From contig NZ_CP114013.1 of assembly GCF_028416635.1 (NCBI RefSeq), positions 2,542,001 to 2,606,000 of the forward strand: a stretch of 64,000 bases of DNA, written 5' to 3'. The position numbers were made by a program, and so were the translations under genes. Each line of letters starts with the position of its first letter. Within the stretch, counting starts at the first letter, position 1. This document shows, piece after piece, positions 9,216-17,002 of this stretch. Origin of the DNA: Baekduia alba (GTDB lineage Bacteria > Actinomycetota > Thermoleophilia > Solirubrobacterales > Solirubrobacteraceae). Under the pieces are notes generated by a model. That model was not told the DNA's origin. It did no database searches and saw only the letters and a program-made list of their open reading frames with translations.

Positions 9216-10109
9216 CTACCGGCCGCGTTTCTTGGTGGCGCCCCGCTTTCCGCCCCGCGCCTTCTCGCCCTTCTCGCGCAACGTCCAGCACAACTCGAGC
9301 TCCTCGCGCGTCGGCCCCTTCTTGTCTGGACCGGGCGTCTCGAGGATCACGGGCAGGCCGTCGAAGCGCGGCTCGGAGAGGAAGACCGCGCAGCCGTCCT
9401 CGCCCAGCTCGCCCTCGCCGACGTCGGCGTGGCGGTCGCGGTTGGACCCCAATCCGCCCTGGGAGTCGTTGAAGTGCAGCGAGCCGAGGCGCTCGATCCC
9501 GACGACCGAGGCGCACTCGTCGAGCACGCTCGTCAGGCCCTCGGCGGTCCGGATGTCGTACCCGGACGCGTACAGGTGGCAGGAGTCCAGGCACATGCCG
9601 AGCCGGGCGTCGCCGCCCGCCGCGTCGATCAACCCGGCCAGCTCGTGGAACGAGCGCCCGAGCGTCCCGCCCGCGCCGGCCGTGTTCTCCAGGTGCAGCG
9701 CGCAGTTCTCGCTCTCGGCCAGCGCCTCGCGGATGACCGCGCCGGCGCGCTTGATCGCCGGCGCGACCTCGCCGGTCTTCGCCGACCCCGGATGCAGCAC
9801 GACCGACACGGCGCCGAGCGCGTCGCCGGCCCGCAGCGACGCGGTCAGCGACGTCAGCGTCTTCGCGCGGATGTCCGGGTCCTCGGACGCGGCGTTGAGC
9901 AGGTAGACCGCGTGGATCAGGAGCGCGTCGACCTCGGAGTCGGCCATGGCCTCGCGGAAGTCGGCCACCGCCTCGTCGCTGTAGATCGTGGGCTTCCACG
10001 CCCGCGGGTTCTGGTTGAAGATCTGGATCGCGCGGGCACCGCGTTCGGTGCCGCGCTCGACGGCCTTCGCGGGGCCGCCGGCGGGGGAGACGTGTGCGCC
10101 GATGAGCAT
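9216..10109 (-). CDS. nfo: Endonuclease IV (AP endonuclease)
   Basis: Zinc-dependent apurinic/apyrimidinic endonuclease of base-excision repair, 297 residues, TIM-barrel fold. The start MLIGAHVSPAGG is typical of the family. Metal-ligand blocks seen in order are VLHPGSAKTG, LHLENTAGAGG, CLDSCHLYASGYD, LHFNDSQGG, NRDRHADVGEGELG and VILETPG. The C-terminal 25 residues are a Lys/Arg-rich tail (KKGPTREELE, then KRGATKKRGR), which may add DNA affinity. It is divergent from gltX with 76 bp between start codons. Confidence 0.95.
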   Translation of the reverse strand: MLIGAHVSPAGGPAKAVERGTERGARAIQIFNQNPRAWKPTIYSDEAVADFREAMADSEVDALLIHAVYLLNAASEDPDIRAKTLTSLTASLRAGDALGAVSVVLHPGSAKTGEVAPAIKRAGAVIREALAESENCALHLENTAGAGGTLGRSFHELAGLIDAAGGDARLGMCLDSCHLYASGYDIRTAEGLTSVLDECASVVGIERLGSLHFNDSQGGLGSNRDRHADVGEGELGEDGCAVFLSEPRFDGLPVILETPGPDKKGPTREELELCWTLREKGEKARGGKRGATKKRGR

Positions 10110-10185
10110 GTGCCTGAAGTCCTACCGAAATGCGCGTACGCACATCGCGCTCGCTCGGCTGAGCCGTCACCTAGAGTGGCGGGCG

Positions 10186-11520
10186 ATGCGCGTTCGCTTC
10201 GCTCCCTCGCCCACCGGCGCCCTCCACATCGGCGGCGCCCGGACCGCCCTCTACAACTGGCTGATGGCACGCGGGAACGCGGGCACGCTCGTCCTGCGCA
10301 TCGAGGACACCGACAAGGAGCGGTCGACGCCGGAGAACGTCGAGCAGATCCTCGACGCGCTGACGTGGCTCGAGCTCGACTACGACGAGGGCCCGATCAG
10401 CCAGCTCTCGCGCACCGACCGCCACCAGGAGCTGCTCAACCGCCTGCTCGACGAAGGCAAGGCCTACAGGTCGAACGCGACGGGCGACGACGTCAAGGCC
10501 TACAAGGCGCAGCACGGCGCCGACAAGGGCTTCCGCGGCGCGGCCGAGGAGACCGGCGCGGTCCGGCTGCGCGTCCCCGACGAGGGCTCGACCACCGTCC
10601 ACGACCTCATCCGCGGCGACACGGTCTTCCAGCACGTCCACATGGACGACCCGGTGATCGCTCGCGCCGACGGGAGCGTCCTCTACAACTTCGCGGTCGC
10701 GGTGGACGACGCCGACGCCGAGATCACACACGTCGTCCGCGGCGAGGACCACCTCTCCAACACGCCCAAGCAGCTGCTCGTCTACGAGGCGATCGGGGCG
10801 AGCGCGCCGCTGTTCGCGCACCTGCCGCTGCTGCACGGGCCTGACGGCAAGAAGCTGTCCAAGCGCCACGGCGCGGCGTCGGTCCAGGAGCTGCGCGACG
10901 CGGGCTTCCTGCCCGAGGCGGTCCGCAACTACCTCGCGCTGCTCGGCTGGGGCGCCGCGGACGACCAGACGATCCTGTCGACCCACGAGCTGACCGAGCA
11001 GTTCGACGTCGCGCGCGTGCAGAAGAACCCCGCGCAGTTCGACGTCAAGAAGCTCACGTGGCTCAACGGCCGCTACGTGCGCGAGATGAGCGTCGACGAC
11101 CTCACCGCGCGACTCGAGGCGTTCACGGGGCGGACGGGCCTGCGCGAGGCCGTCGCGATCTCGCAGGAGAAGATCGGGACGCTCGCCGACTTCTGGCCGC
11201 TGGCCGGCTTCCTGTTCGACGGGCCGGGCGACGACCCCAAGGCGCGCGAGAAGTGGCTCGACGCCGACCACCGCCACGCGCTCGTGCAGGCGCGCGAAGC
11301 GCTCGCCCACCTGGAGCCGTTCGACGTCGACCGGATCGAGGTCGCGCTGCGCGAGGTCGTCGAGGTCGATCCCGCGCGCAAGCCCAAGGACGTCTTCCAG
11401 CCGATCCGCGTCGCGCTGACCGGCACGACCATCTCGCCGGGCATCTTCGAGTCGCTCGCGACGCTGGGCCGCGACGAGTCCCTGCGCCGGCTGGACGCCG
11501 CGCTGAGCGGCGCCGCCTAG
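10186..11520 (+). CDS. gltX: Glutamyl-tRNA synthetase
   Basis: Class I aminoacyl-tRNA synthetase charging tRNA with glutamate. At 444 residues it is slightly shorter than the usual 465-490. The HIGH motif appears as PSPTGALHIGGARTALYNW, with HIGG at residues 14-17. The KMSKS equivalent is KKLSKRHG near residue 222. gatCAB also lies in this window, so this enzyme is probably non-discriminating and also makes Glu-tRNA(Gln) for amidation; that is inferred from family knowledge. The ATG at 10186 is chosen because MRVRFAPSPTG is the standard family start and a TAGAGT hexamer ends eight bases before it. Longer upstream frames lack codon bias. Confidence 0.96.
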   Translation: MRVRFAPSPTGALHIGGARTALYNWLMARGNAGTLVLRIEDTDKERSTPENVEQILDALTWLELDYDEGPISQLSRTDRHQELLNRLLDEGKAYRSNATGDDVKAYKAQHGADKGFRGAAEETGAVRLRVPDEGSTTVHDLIRGDTVFQHVHMDDPVIARADGSVLYNFAVAVDDADAEITHVVRGEDHLSNTPKQLLVYEAIGASAPLFAHLPLLHGPDGKKLSKRHGAASVQELRDAGFLPEAVRNYLALLGWGAADDQTILSTHELTEQFDVARVQKNPAQFDVKKLTWLNGRYVREMSVDDLTARLEAFTGRTGLREAVAISQEKIGTLADFWPLAGFLFDGPGDDPKAREKWLDADHRHALVQAREALAHLEPFDVDRIEVALREVVEVDPARKPKDVFQPIRVALTGTTISPGIFESLATLGRDESLRRLDAALSGAA

Positions 11521-11667
11521 GTCTCTGCCGCCCTTCGGCCAGGAACCCCGGCCGCGCAGGCGAATACCACGGTCGGACAACGCACCGGACAAGTGTTCGA
11601 GAAGGTGCTCAATCATCCGTCCACGGCTGCCGATAACCGGGAGGTAAGACGGGCGCGGTGACCTTCC

Positions 11668-12780
11668 GTGCCCATGCCCATGGAGCCCAGAGACGACATG
11701 CCCCCAGCCGCAGCAGCCTCTTCGAGCCAGCACACGCCGGCCGCTGATGTCCAGCGCCGTCACAACGAGGGCCACGGCCGTCGCCTCACGGCGGCGTTCG
11801 AAGCCCTCGAAGCGTTCCCCGCGCTCGCCGAGTCCCGTAACCGCCTGCTGCGCGTCGTGCGCCAGGAGCGTGTGTCGACCGGAGAGGTCGTCGCCGCCGT
11901 CGAGTCCGACGTCGCGTTGGTGATCAGCGTCCTGCGCCTGGGCAACCAGGTGGAGGGCAAGACCCGCGGCAAGGTCGAGTCGGTCGTCCAGGCCGTCGAG
12001 CTCCTGTCGCCGGAGGCCGTCCAGGCCCTGGCCACGCGCGCCCGCACCTTCGACTTCTTCGAGCGCTCGTCCGTCTGGGACGCCGCGCCCGAGCGCTTCC
12101 GCCTGCACGGCGTCGCGACGCAGCGCGCCGCGGACCGGCTCGCGACCGAGGCCGGCTACGAGTACCGCGACCGCCTGATGGTGACCGCGCTGCTGCACGA
12201 CATCGGCAAGCTCGTGCTCATGCACGCCTACCCGGGCTATCCCGGGCAGGTGCACGGCAACGCGCGCACGCCGGAGGAGCGCATCCACCGCGAGCGCCGC
12301 GAGCTCGGCGTCGACCACGCGCTGGTCGGCGGCGTCCTGGCCCGTCGCTGGGGCCTGCCCAAGGCCGTCGCGTCGGTCATCGAGCGCCACCACGCCGACG
12401 ACGCGCAGGGCGAGGCGGCGTTCGTCCGCCTGGCCGACATGCTCGCGCACTACTCCCAGGGCGGCGCCGTGTCGCCGACCGAGCTGCTGAAGTGCGCCCG
12501 CACGATCGGCCTCGGGCCGAGCGAGCTGCGCAGCGTCATGTACGACCTGCCCTACCCGACCACGGGCCGCACGCGCCAGATCGATCCGTGCCCGCTCAGC
12601 GGTCGCGAGCTCGAGGTGCTCAAGCGCCTGGCCGAGGGCAAGGTGTACAAGCAGATCGCGCTCGAGCTGTCGCTGTCGACCTCGACGGTCCGCACGCACC
12701 TTCACAACATCTACGGCAAGCTCGGCGCGGTCGACCGCGCCCAGGCCGTCCTGATCGCAACCGAGCGCGGCTGGCTCTAG
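11668..12780 (+). CDS. HDOD-domain protein with C-terminal LuxR/GerE helix-turn-helix
   Basis: A 370-residue putative regulator. After a Pro/Ala-rich N-terminus (about 30 residues), residues about 45-260 form an HDOD domain with the HD-like signature LLHDIGKLVLMHAYP near residue 177. Residues about 305-368 are a LuxR-type DNA-binding domain: CPLSGRELEVLKRLAEGK, then YKQIALELSLSTSTVRTHLH and IYGKLGAVDRAQAV. HDOD domains usually act as signalling scaffolds without confirmed hydrolase activity. Fusion to a LuxR HTH implies a one-component transcription factor with unknown input. The GTG start is uncertain, with in-frame ATGs a few codons later. Confidence 0.88.
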   Translation: MPMPMEPRDDMPPAAAASSSQHTPAADVQRRHNEGHGRRLTAAFEALEAFPALAESRNRLLRVVRQERVSTGEVVAAVESDVALVISVLRLGNQVEGKTRGKVESVVQAVELLSPEAVQALATRARTFDFFERSSVWDAAPERFRLHGVATQRAADRLATEAGYEYRDRLMVTALLHDIGKLVLMHAYPGYPGQVHGNARTPEERIHRERRELGVDHALVGGVLARRWGLPKAVASVIERHHADDAQGEAAFVRLADMLAHYSQGGAVSPTELLKCARTIGLGPSELRSVMYDLPYPTTGRTRQIDPCPLSGRELEVLKRLAEGKVYKQIALELSLSTSTVRTHLHNIYGKLGAVDRAQAVLIATERGWL

Positions 12781-12864
12781 CGGGCGCCGCGCCGCTCCTT
12801 CCGCCCTTTTCCGGGGCGGATTTGCGGCCTTTGCGGTGCGCCGTGTCGTAAAGTCGAGGGCGGG

Positions 12865-13257
12865 ATGCTCTCGATCACGACGAAGTCGCCGTACGCGTTG
12901 AAGGCTCTGACCGAGCTCGGCCGCCAGGGCGGCGAGACCCCGGTCCCGATCGGGGAGCTCGCCCGCCAGCGCGGCATCCCGGTCCAGTTCCTCGAGCAGC
13001 TCTTCGCCGTGCTGCGCCGCGCCGGGCTCCTGAAGTCCCAGCGCGGCGTCAAGGGTGGCTACGCCTTCGCCAAGCCCCCGGCCGAGATCACCGTCCTGGA
13101 GATCGTCGAGCTCCTCGACGGCCCCCTCGGCGGCGGCTCCGAAGGCATCTTCCTCGAAGCCGCCAACGCCGCCCGCGCCGTCCTCGCCAAGACCACCGTC
13201 GCCGACGTGGTCGAGGAAGAGCGCAAGTCGGCGGGCGTTGCCATGTACTACATCTAG
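12865..13257 (+). CDS. Rrf2-family transcriptional regulator lacking cluster cysteines
   Basis: A 130-residue winged-helix regulator of the Rrf2 family. The N-terminal MLSITTKSPYALKAL and the recognition-helix region (IPVQFLEQLFAVLRRAGLLKSQRG, then VKGGYAFAKPPAEIT) are characteristic. IscR and NsrR use three cysteines to hold an Fe-S cluster. This protein has none, so it should be a cluster-free type similar to CymR or YwnA. CymR controls cysteine metabolism with CysK as partner; cysK and cysE lie 10 kb away, but any link is speculation. TAAAGT at 12849-12854 ends ten bases before the ATG. Confidence 0.88.
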   Translation: MLSITTKSPYALKALTELGRQGGETPVPIGELARQRGIPVQFLEQLFAVLRRAGLLKSQRGVKGGYAFAKPPAEITVLEIVELLDGPLGGGSEGIFLEAANAARAVLAKTTVADVVEEERKSAGVAMYYI

Positions 13258-13270
13258 ACCTTCGTACCGG

Positions 13271-13299
13271 TTGACGGCGCAGCGCGGCGCGCGTAGCGT
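13271..13299 (+). promoter_or_regulatory. Sigma-70-type promoter
   Basis: TTGACG (13271-13276), a 17-bp spacer and TAGCGT (13294-13299), followed six bases later by the GTG start of the next gene. This is the clearest -35/-10 pair in the window and predicts a leaderless transcript. Confidence 0.65.
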
Positions 13300-13305
13300 C
13301 GCGCC

Positions 13306-14439
13306 GTGACCGCTCAGCGTTGCTGCGTCCTGGTCGTGGCGGTCGTCCTGCTGGCGCTGCCCGGCATGGCGCTGCCCGGCATGGCGCGGGCCGACGTCCC
13401 GGGGCTGGCGATCGTCCAGCCGGAGGCGGTCGCCGTGACCGCCGGCGGGGCGACCTCGTCGGCGTTCAGCGTCTGGGTGCGCAACGACACCGGCGACGCG
13501 GTCGCGCCGACGTTCGGCGCCGCCGTCGAGAACGGCGACCACGCGGCGCGCAGCGTCGTCGTCGACGTCGTCGACGGCGAGAGCGAGATCGACGCCGGCG
13601 CGGTCGAGCGCTATCGCCTGCAGGTCGCCACGCCGAGCACGCAGCGCCAGGACCGCAAGCCGCGCGCCGACCTCGGCAAGCTCGCCGGCCAGCTCTTCGT
13701 CGGCGCCGGCGGCGTCGCGCCGGGCACGGTCGGCCTGACGATCGCGACCGAGCCGAAGGTCGACGTCGGCGTGGCGGAGGCGTTGTGGATCCCGGCGGTG
13801 TTCGCCCTGATCCTCATGGCCGTCGCGACCGTCCTGACGCTCAAGGACGACGTCGGCCTCGGCACGCCCCTGCCGTCCGACCTCGACTTCAGCACCAGCT
13901 ACGCGACGAAGCTGACGGCCGTCGGCGCGCTGTTCGGGACGTTCGTGTCGGCCGGCGTGCTGCCGGAGGACACCATCGGGCTGAGCAAGGCGGCGTTCGT
14001 CGCGCTCAACCTCGTCTTCGGCGTCGCGATCGTCGTCGCGGGCCTCCTCTACGCCGGGCTGCAACGGCCGGTGTGGGAGACCGTGGCGGGCGATGCCAGC
14101 AAGCAGCAGCGGCGCATGCAGGGGCAGGTGTGGAGCTTCCTGGTGTCCTGCTACGTCACCGTCTGGGCCGTGCTGGGCGAGCTGCTCACGCTCTGGCTGC
14201 TGTTCGACGAGCTCGGCACGGACCAGGGCTTCGGCGGCGCGGCGCTGTGGATCGTGCGCGGCCTCGTGCTCGTGGCGCTGCTCGTGACGGCGATCTACAC
14301 CTGGCGGCGCGTCCCGGCGCTCGCGCAGAGCACCCGCCCCACCAAGGCCGACACCGGCCCACTGCGAGCGGAGCCCGTGGCCGTCGGCGAGGCGACCGGG
14401 ACCGTCGAGCCGGTGGCCGAGAGCCTGGCGCTGCTCTAG
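13306..14439 (+). CDS. Signal-peptide-bearing multi-span membrane protein, unknown function
   Basis: A 377-residue protein with an N-terminal signal sequence containing a tandem LPGMA-LPGMA duplication (a 15-bp DNA repeat at about 13357-13386), cleaved probably after ARA. Residues about 30-150 are an exported beta-rich domain. Four or five membrane spans follow, beginning with WIPAVFALILMAVATVLTL. The C-terminus is cytoplasmic and Thr/Glu/Val-rich. I recognise no named family. The stop codon TAG (14437-14439) lies inside the target duplication of the downstream IS481 element, so the insertion left the coding sequence intact. Confidence 0.8.
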   Translation: MTAQRCCVLVVAVVLLALPGMALPGMARADVPGLAIVQPEAVAVTAGGATSSAFSVWVRNDTGDAVAPTFGAAVENGDHAARSVVVDVVDGESEIDAGAVERYRLQVATPSTQRQDRKPRADLGKLAGQLFVGAGGVAPGTVGLTIATEPKVDVGVAEALWIPAVFALILMAVATVLTLKDDVGLGTPLPSDLDFSTSYATKLTAVGALFGTFVSAGVLPEDTIGLSKAAFVALNLVFGVAIVVAGLLYAGLQRPVWETVAGDASKQQRRMQGQVWSFLVSCYVTVWAVLGELLTLWLLFDELGTDQGFGGAALWIVRGLVLVALLVTAIYTWRRVPALAQSTRPTKADTGPLRAEPVAVGEATGTVEPVAESLALL

Positions 14440-14440
14440 G
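14435..14440. repeat. Left target-site duplication TCTAGG of the IS481-family element
   Basis: TCTAGG immediately precedes the left terminal inverted repeat and is repeated at 15513-15518. IS481 itself is known to target NCTAGN. This copy contains the stop codon of the upstream gene. Confidence 0.88.
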
Positions 14441-15512
14441 TGTTCTGGTTGCGGACCTGCTGAACAGGTTCTCGGGCTGATTTGAGTGTGTCCGGCCCCG
14501 GGCGGAGGCTGAGAGGTGCGATCCACCTCAACGCCCACCGGGAGGGCCGGACACATGACAGACCGTAGATGTCGCTTCGGACCGGCGGCCAAGATCGAGA
14601 TGATCCGCCGCCGAGAACGAGGCGAGTCGCTGCGATCGATCGCCAGGTCGATGGCGTGCTCGCCGACGACGGTCAAGACCGCTTGGGATCGCTGGCAGAG
14701 CGCCGGTCAGGAGCAGCGCGAGGACTTCTCCTGTCTGTTGCCGCGGCGACCGATTCCAAGAACATGTCCTTGGTCATTGAGCGCCGAGGCCGAGCAGCAG
14801 ATCCTCGAGGCACGGGCCAAGAGCAATTGGGGTCCGATGCGTTTGATGGCGTTGACGGGCCGCCATCGCGGAACGATCTACAAAGTCCTCAGACGCCACG
14901 GCGTCTCGCGTCGACGCCGCTCGGCAAAGCAGCGCAGCACACGCCGCTATGAATGGGCGCAGACCGGAGCGTTGCTGCATATCGACGCCTTCCGGGCACC
15001 GAAGTTCGATCAGCCCGGCCACTGGGCCACGGGCCAGCGCAGCGAGAAGACCCGCACGCGCAAGGCGGGCACGACCTATGTCATCGGCGTCGTCGATGAC
15101 CACACGCGCCTGGCCTATTGCGAGCTGCACAGCGGCGAGACGGCCCAGAGCACCAGCGCCACCTTGCGCCGGGCTGCCGCCTGGTTTCTCGAGCAGGGCT
15201 GCGGCCCCGTTGAGGCGGTGATGTCTGACAATCACAAGGCCTACACCAGCCTCCTGTTCACCGAGGTGTTGGCCGAGCTCGGCGCTCGCCACATCCCGAC
15301 GCCGCCCTACACACCGCGCTGGAACGGCAAGGTCGAGCGGTTCTTTCAGACCATGGACGACGAGTGGGCACACGGCCGCGTCTGGCAAAACAGCACCCAA
15401 CGCGACCGCGCCCTGGCATCCTGGATCCGGTTCTACAACCGCCTACGCCCTCACACCGCCGCCGGCGACCGACCACCCATCACCCGCGTCCACCAAGACC
15501 GCAAGCAGGACA
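14441..15512 (+). mobile_element. Complete IS481-family insertion sequence (1072 bp)
   Basis: The left end starts TGTTCTGGTTGCGGACCTG (14441 onward). The reverse complement of the right end starts TGTCCTGCTTGCGGTCTTG (ending at 15512). These are imperfect terminal inverted repeats matching at most positions over about 23 bases. Both ends are flanked by the identical hexamer TCTAGG. A single intact DDE transposase gene fills the element. Length, termini and the CTAG target fit the IS481 family. The intact ends, gene and duplications suggest a recent and possibly active copy. Confidence 0.9.
14487..14555 (+). promoter_or_regulatory. Stem-loop covering the transposase start codon
   Basis: TGTGTCCGGCCC (14487-14498) is perfectly complementary to GGGCCGGACACA (14544-14555). 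The last base is the A of the transposase ATG, and the right arm overlaps the GGAGG ribosome-binding site. A read-through transcript from the upstream gene would fold the start into the stem. This resembles the protection other insertion sequences use against external transcription. Confidence 0.5.
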
Positions 15513-15517
15513 TCTAG
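14555..15517 (+). CDS. IS481-family transposase
   Basis: DDE transposase of 320 residues. The N-terminal helix-turn-helix is RRERGESLRSIARSMACSPT. The rve-type integrase core has the catalytic residues in LHIDAFRAPKF, VMSDNHKAYTS and NGKVERFFQTMDDEW, followed by FYNRLRPHTAAGDRPP. The ATG is preceded by GGAGG (14541-14545); a GTG at 14516 is the longer alternative. The TAG stop lies outside the element proper, within the right-hand target duplication. The termination codon is therefore supplied by the CTAG target sequence. Confidence 0.93.
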   Translation: MTDRRCRFGPAAKIEMIRRRERGESLRSIARSMACSPTTVKTAWDRWQSAGQEQREDFSCLLPRRPIPRTCPWSLSAEAEQQILEARAKSNWGPMRLMALTGRHRGTIYKVLRRHGVSRRRRSAKQRSTRRYEWAQTGALLHIDAFRAPKFDQPGHWATGQRSEKTRTRKAGTTYVIGVVDDHTRLAYCELHSGETAQSTSATLRRAAAWFLEQGCGPVEAVMSDNHKAYTSLLFTEVLAELGARHIPTPPYTPRWNGKVERFFQTMDDEWAHGRVWQNSTQRDRALASWIRFYNRLRPHTAAGDRPPITRVHQDRKQDI

Positions 15518-15518
15518 G
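15513..15518. repeat. Right target-site duplication TCTAGG
   Basis: Second copy of the hexamer flanking the IS481-family element. It supplies the TAG stop of the transposase on the plus strand and, read on the minus strand, the TAG stop of the downstream convergent gene. Confidence 0.88.
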
Positions 15519-16047
15519 GGCCGACGCAGAGCACGTAGGCCACCGGCGTGCGGGGCTGGGTGCCGCCGTTGAAGAGGGAGACGCGCCAGCGGATCACGGG
15601 GCGTACGTCGCCGACGGGGATGGAGTCGACCATCTTGTCGTTGGTGACCGCCGGGCCGGCGAAGCCGCCTCCGCCGCCGGTCGCGCGCTGGCCGGGATCG
15701 CAGCTGGCGGTCGCGGCGCCGACGGCGCCCGGGGCGATCGGGTCGCCGCTGACCTGGTGGACGGTCGACGCGGCGGCGGGGAGGATGCCCTTGGCCAGGT
15801 CGGCGGCCTTGACGGCGCCATTGTCGATCGCGTCGCTGGTGACGGAGTCCTTGTGCAGCTTGCCGCCGGTCACGGCCTTGTCGCGGATCTGCAGGTTGCC
15901 GACCGCGCCGTTGCGCAGCTGCTTCTGGCCGACGCTCTTCTCCGGCAGCTGCGTGGCCGCATAGCCGGTGCCGCCCAGCGCGACGATCAACGCGATGCAC
16001 GCGACCACCATCGCCGGTGACGGACGACCCAGACCCAGTTTCAACAT
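15514..16047 (-). CDS. Secreted or anchored surface protein of a Thermoleophilia-type family
   Basis: A 177-residue protein. An N-terminal hydrophobic segment (AMVVACIALIVALGGTGYAA) acts as signal peptide or anchor. A repetitive low-complexity stretch of KSVGQKQLRNGAV-like and KAVTGGKLHKDSV-like units follows, then a small C-terminal domain with two cysteines (SCDPGQ and YVLCVGP). I associate this architecture with multi-copy families of Solirubrobacterales-like genomes; function unknown. Its TAG stop is in the CTAG of the IS right-hand duplication. Before insertion it would have overlapped the stop of the gene at 13306-14439. Confidence 0.75.
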   Translation of the reverse strand: MLKLGLGRPSPAMVVACIALIVALGGTGYAATQLPEKSVGQKQLRNGAVGNLQIRDKAVTGGKLHKDSVTSDAIDNGAVKAADLAKGILPAAASTVHQVSGDPIAPGAVGAATASCDPGQRATGGGGGFAGPAVTNDKMVDSIPVGDVRPVIRWRVSLFNGGTQPRTPVAYVLCVGP

Positions 16048-16201
16048 GATGATGTTGCCATACCCCGATGCGCGAGCGCCCTAACCGATCAACGGCGTAG
16101 GCTGTCATGCTCTACATCTAGGTGTTTCACGGCCCGCGCCTGGGTGTTTGGTACGAGCATCTTGCATTGGTGACCAACGCATCGCGATAGTGGCGTCGCG
16201 C

Positions 16202-16999
16202 ATGCCGCCACTGCTCGCCACTCCGCTGCTGGTCAGCCTCGTGCTGTCGACCGCCATCGTCCTGGTCATCGGCGCGCTCGTGGGCCTCGGGGCGGTGTAC
16301 GCCGCCGCCTGGGTGGTCGAGAGCTTCGGCCGCTCCTCCAAGTTCGGTCGCTCCACGACGGTCGGCCGGCGCTTCGAGGACGAGCTCGACGAGGTGACGA
16401 CGCCGGAGCTCTATGCCTCGCCGAAGACCGGCGTGGCGCCGTCCCAGGCGGCACCGCCGAGCGAGTCCGGCGACGCCGACGCCGACGCCGATGTCCCGCG
16501 CTCCGCGACGCTGCGCCCCAGCCCTCCGAGCGCCTGGCCGTTGGCCGGCGTGGACCTCCGCGGCACGCGCCTGCGCGGCCTGGACCTCTCCGGCGCCGAC
16601 CTCACCGGCGCCCGGCTGGAAGGCGCCGACCTCGCCGCCGCCGACCTCCGCGAGACGATGCTGACGGCCGCGCAGCTGGCCGGCGCGGTGCTGACGAGCT
16701 GCGACCTCACGAGGGCCAACCTCGTCGACTCCGACCTGCGGCGCGCCGATCTGCGCAGGGCGCGGCTCGCGCCCGCCGACCTGCGCGGAGCCCTGCTGAC
16801 CAACGCGGATCTCCGGCTCGCCGACCTGACGGGCGCCGATCTGCGGGGCGCCGACCTGCGCGGCGCGCGCCTCGATCGCACGACCATGACCGGCGCCCGG
16901 CTGGAGCATGCCAAGACCGACTTCGCGCCTCGCGGCGCGCGACCCGCCGAACGCCAGCCGCCGGACGCGCAGGCCGGGCCGCCGATGGCGACCTCCTGA
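16202..16999 (+). CDS. Membrane-anchored pentapeptide-repeat protein
   Basis: A 265-residue protein. One membrane span is at residues about 5-35 (LLVSLVLSTAIVLVIGALVG). A linker of about 80 residues contains an Asp/Ala run. From about residue 118 there are some 24 uninterrupted A(D/N)LxX-type pentapeptides (such as SGADL TGARL EGADL), enough for about six coils of a right-handed beta-helix. The C-terminus is Ala/Pro-rich. Such helices act as scaffolds or DNA mimics; the role here is unknown. I prefer ATG 16202 because it starts just before the span. A GTG at 16148 would add 18 residues with poor codon bias. The gene at 17003 follows by three bases, suggesting co-transcription. Confidence 0.82.
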   Translation: MPPLLATPLLVSLVLSTAIVLVIGALVGLGAVYAAAWVVESFGRSSKFGRSTTVGRRFEDELDEVTTPELYASPKTGVAPSQAAPPSESGDADADADVPRSATLRPSPPSAWPLAGVDLRGTRLRGLDLSGADLTGARLEGADLAAADLRETMLTAAQLAGAVLTSCDLTRANLVDSDLRRADLRRARLAPADLRGALLTNADLRLADLTGADLRGADLRGARLDRTTMTGARLEHAKTDFAPRGARPAERQPPDAQAGPPMATS

Positions 17000-17002
17000 G
17001 CC

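Noticed and set aside
10171-14676. Open frame of 1501 codons on the minus strand
   Set aside because: It runs antisense through gltX, the HDOD regulator, the Rrf2 gene and into the insertion sequence; no single protein could explain this and no motif is present.
16114-16126. ACATCTAGGTGTT, which looks like an IS481 right end, target and left end joined together
   Set aside because: The match is only 13 bases, of which three and four belong to the element ends; similarity stops abruptly on both sides. Probably a coincidental near-palindrome around CTAG.
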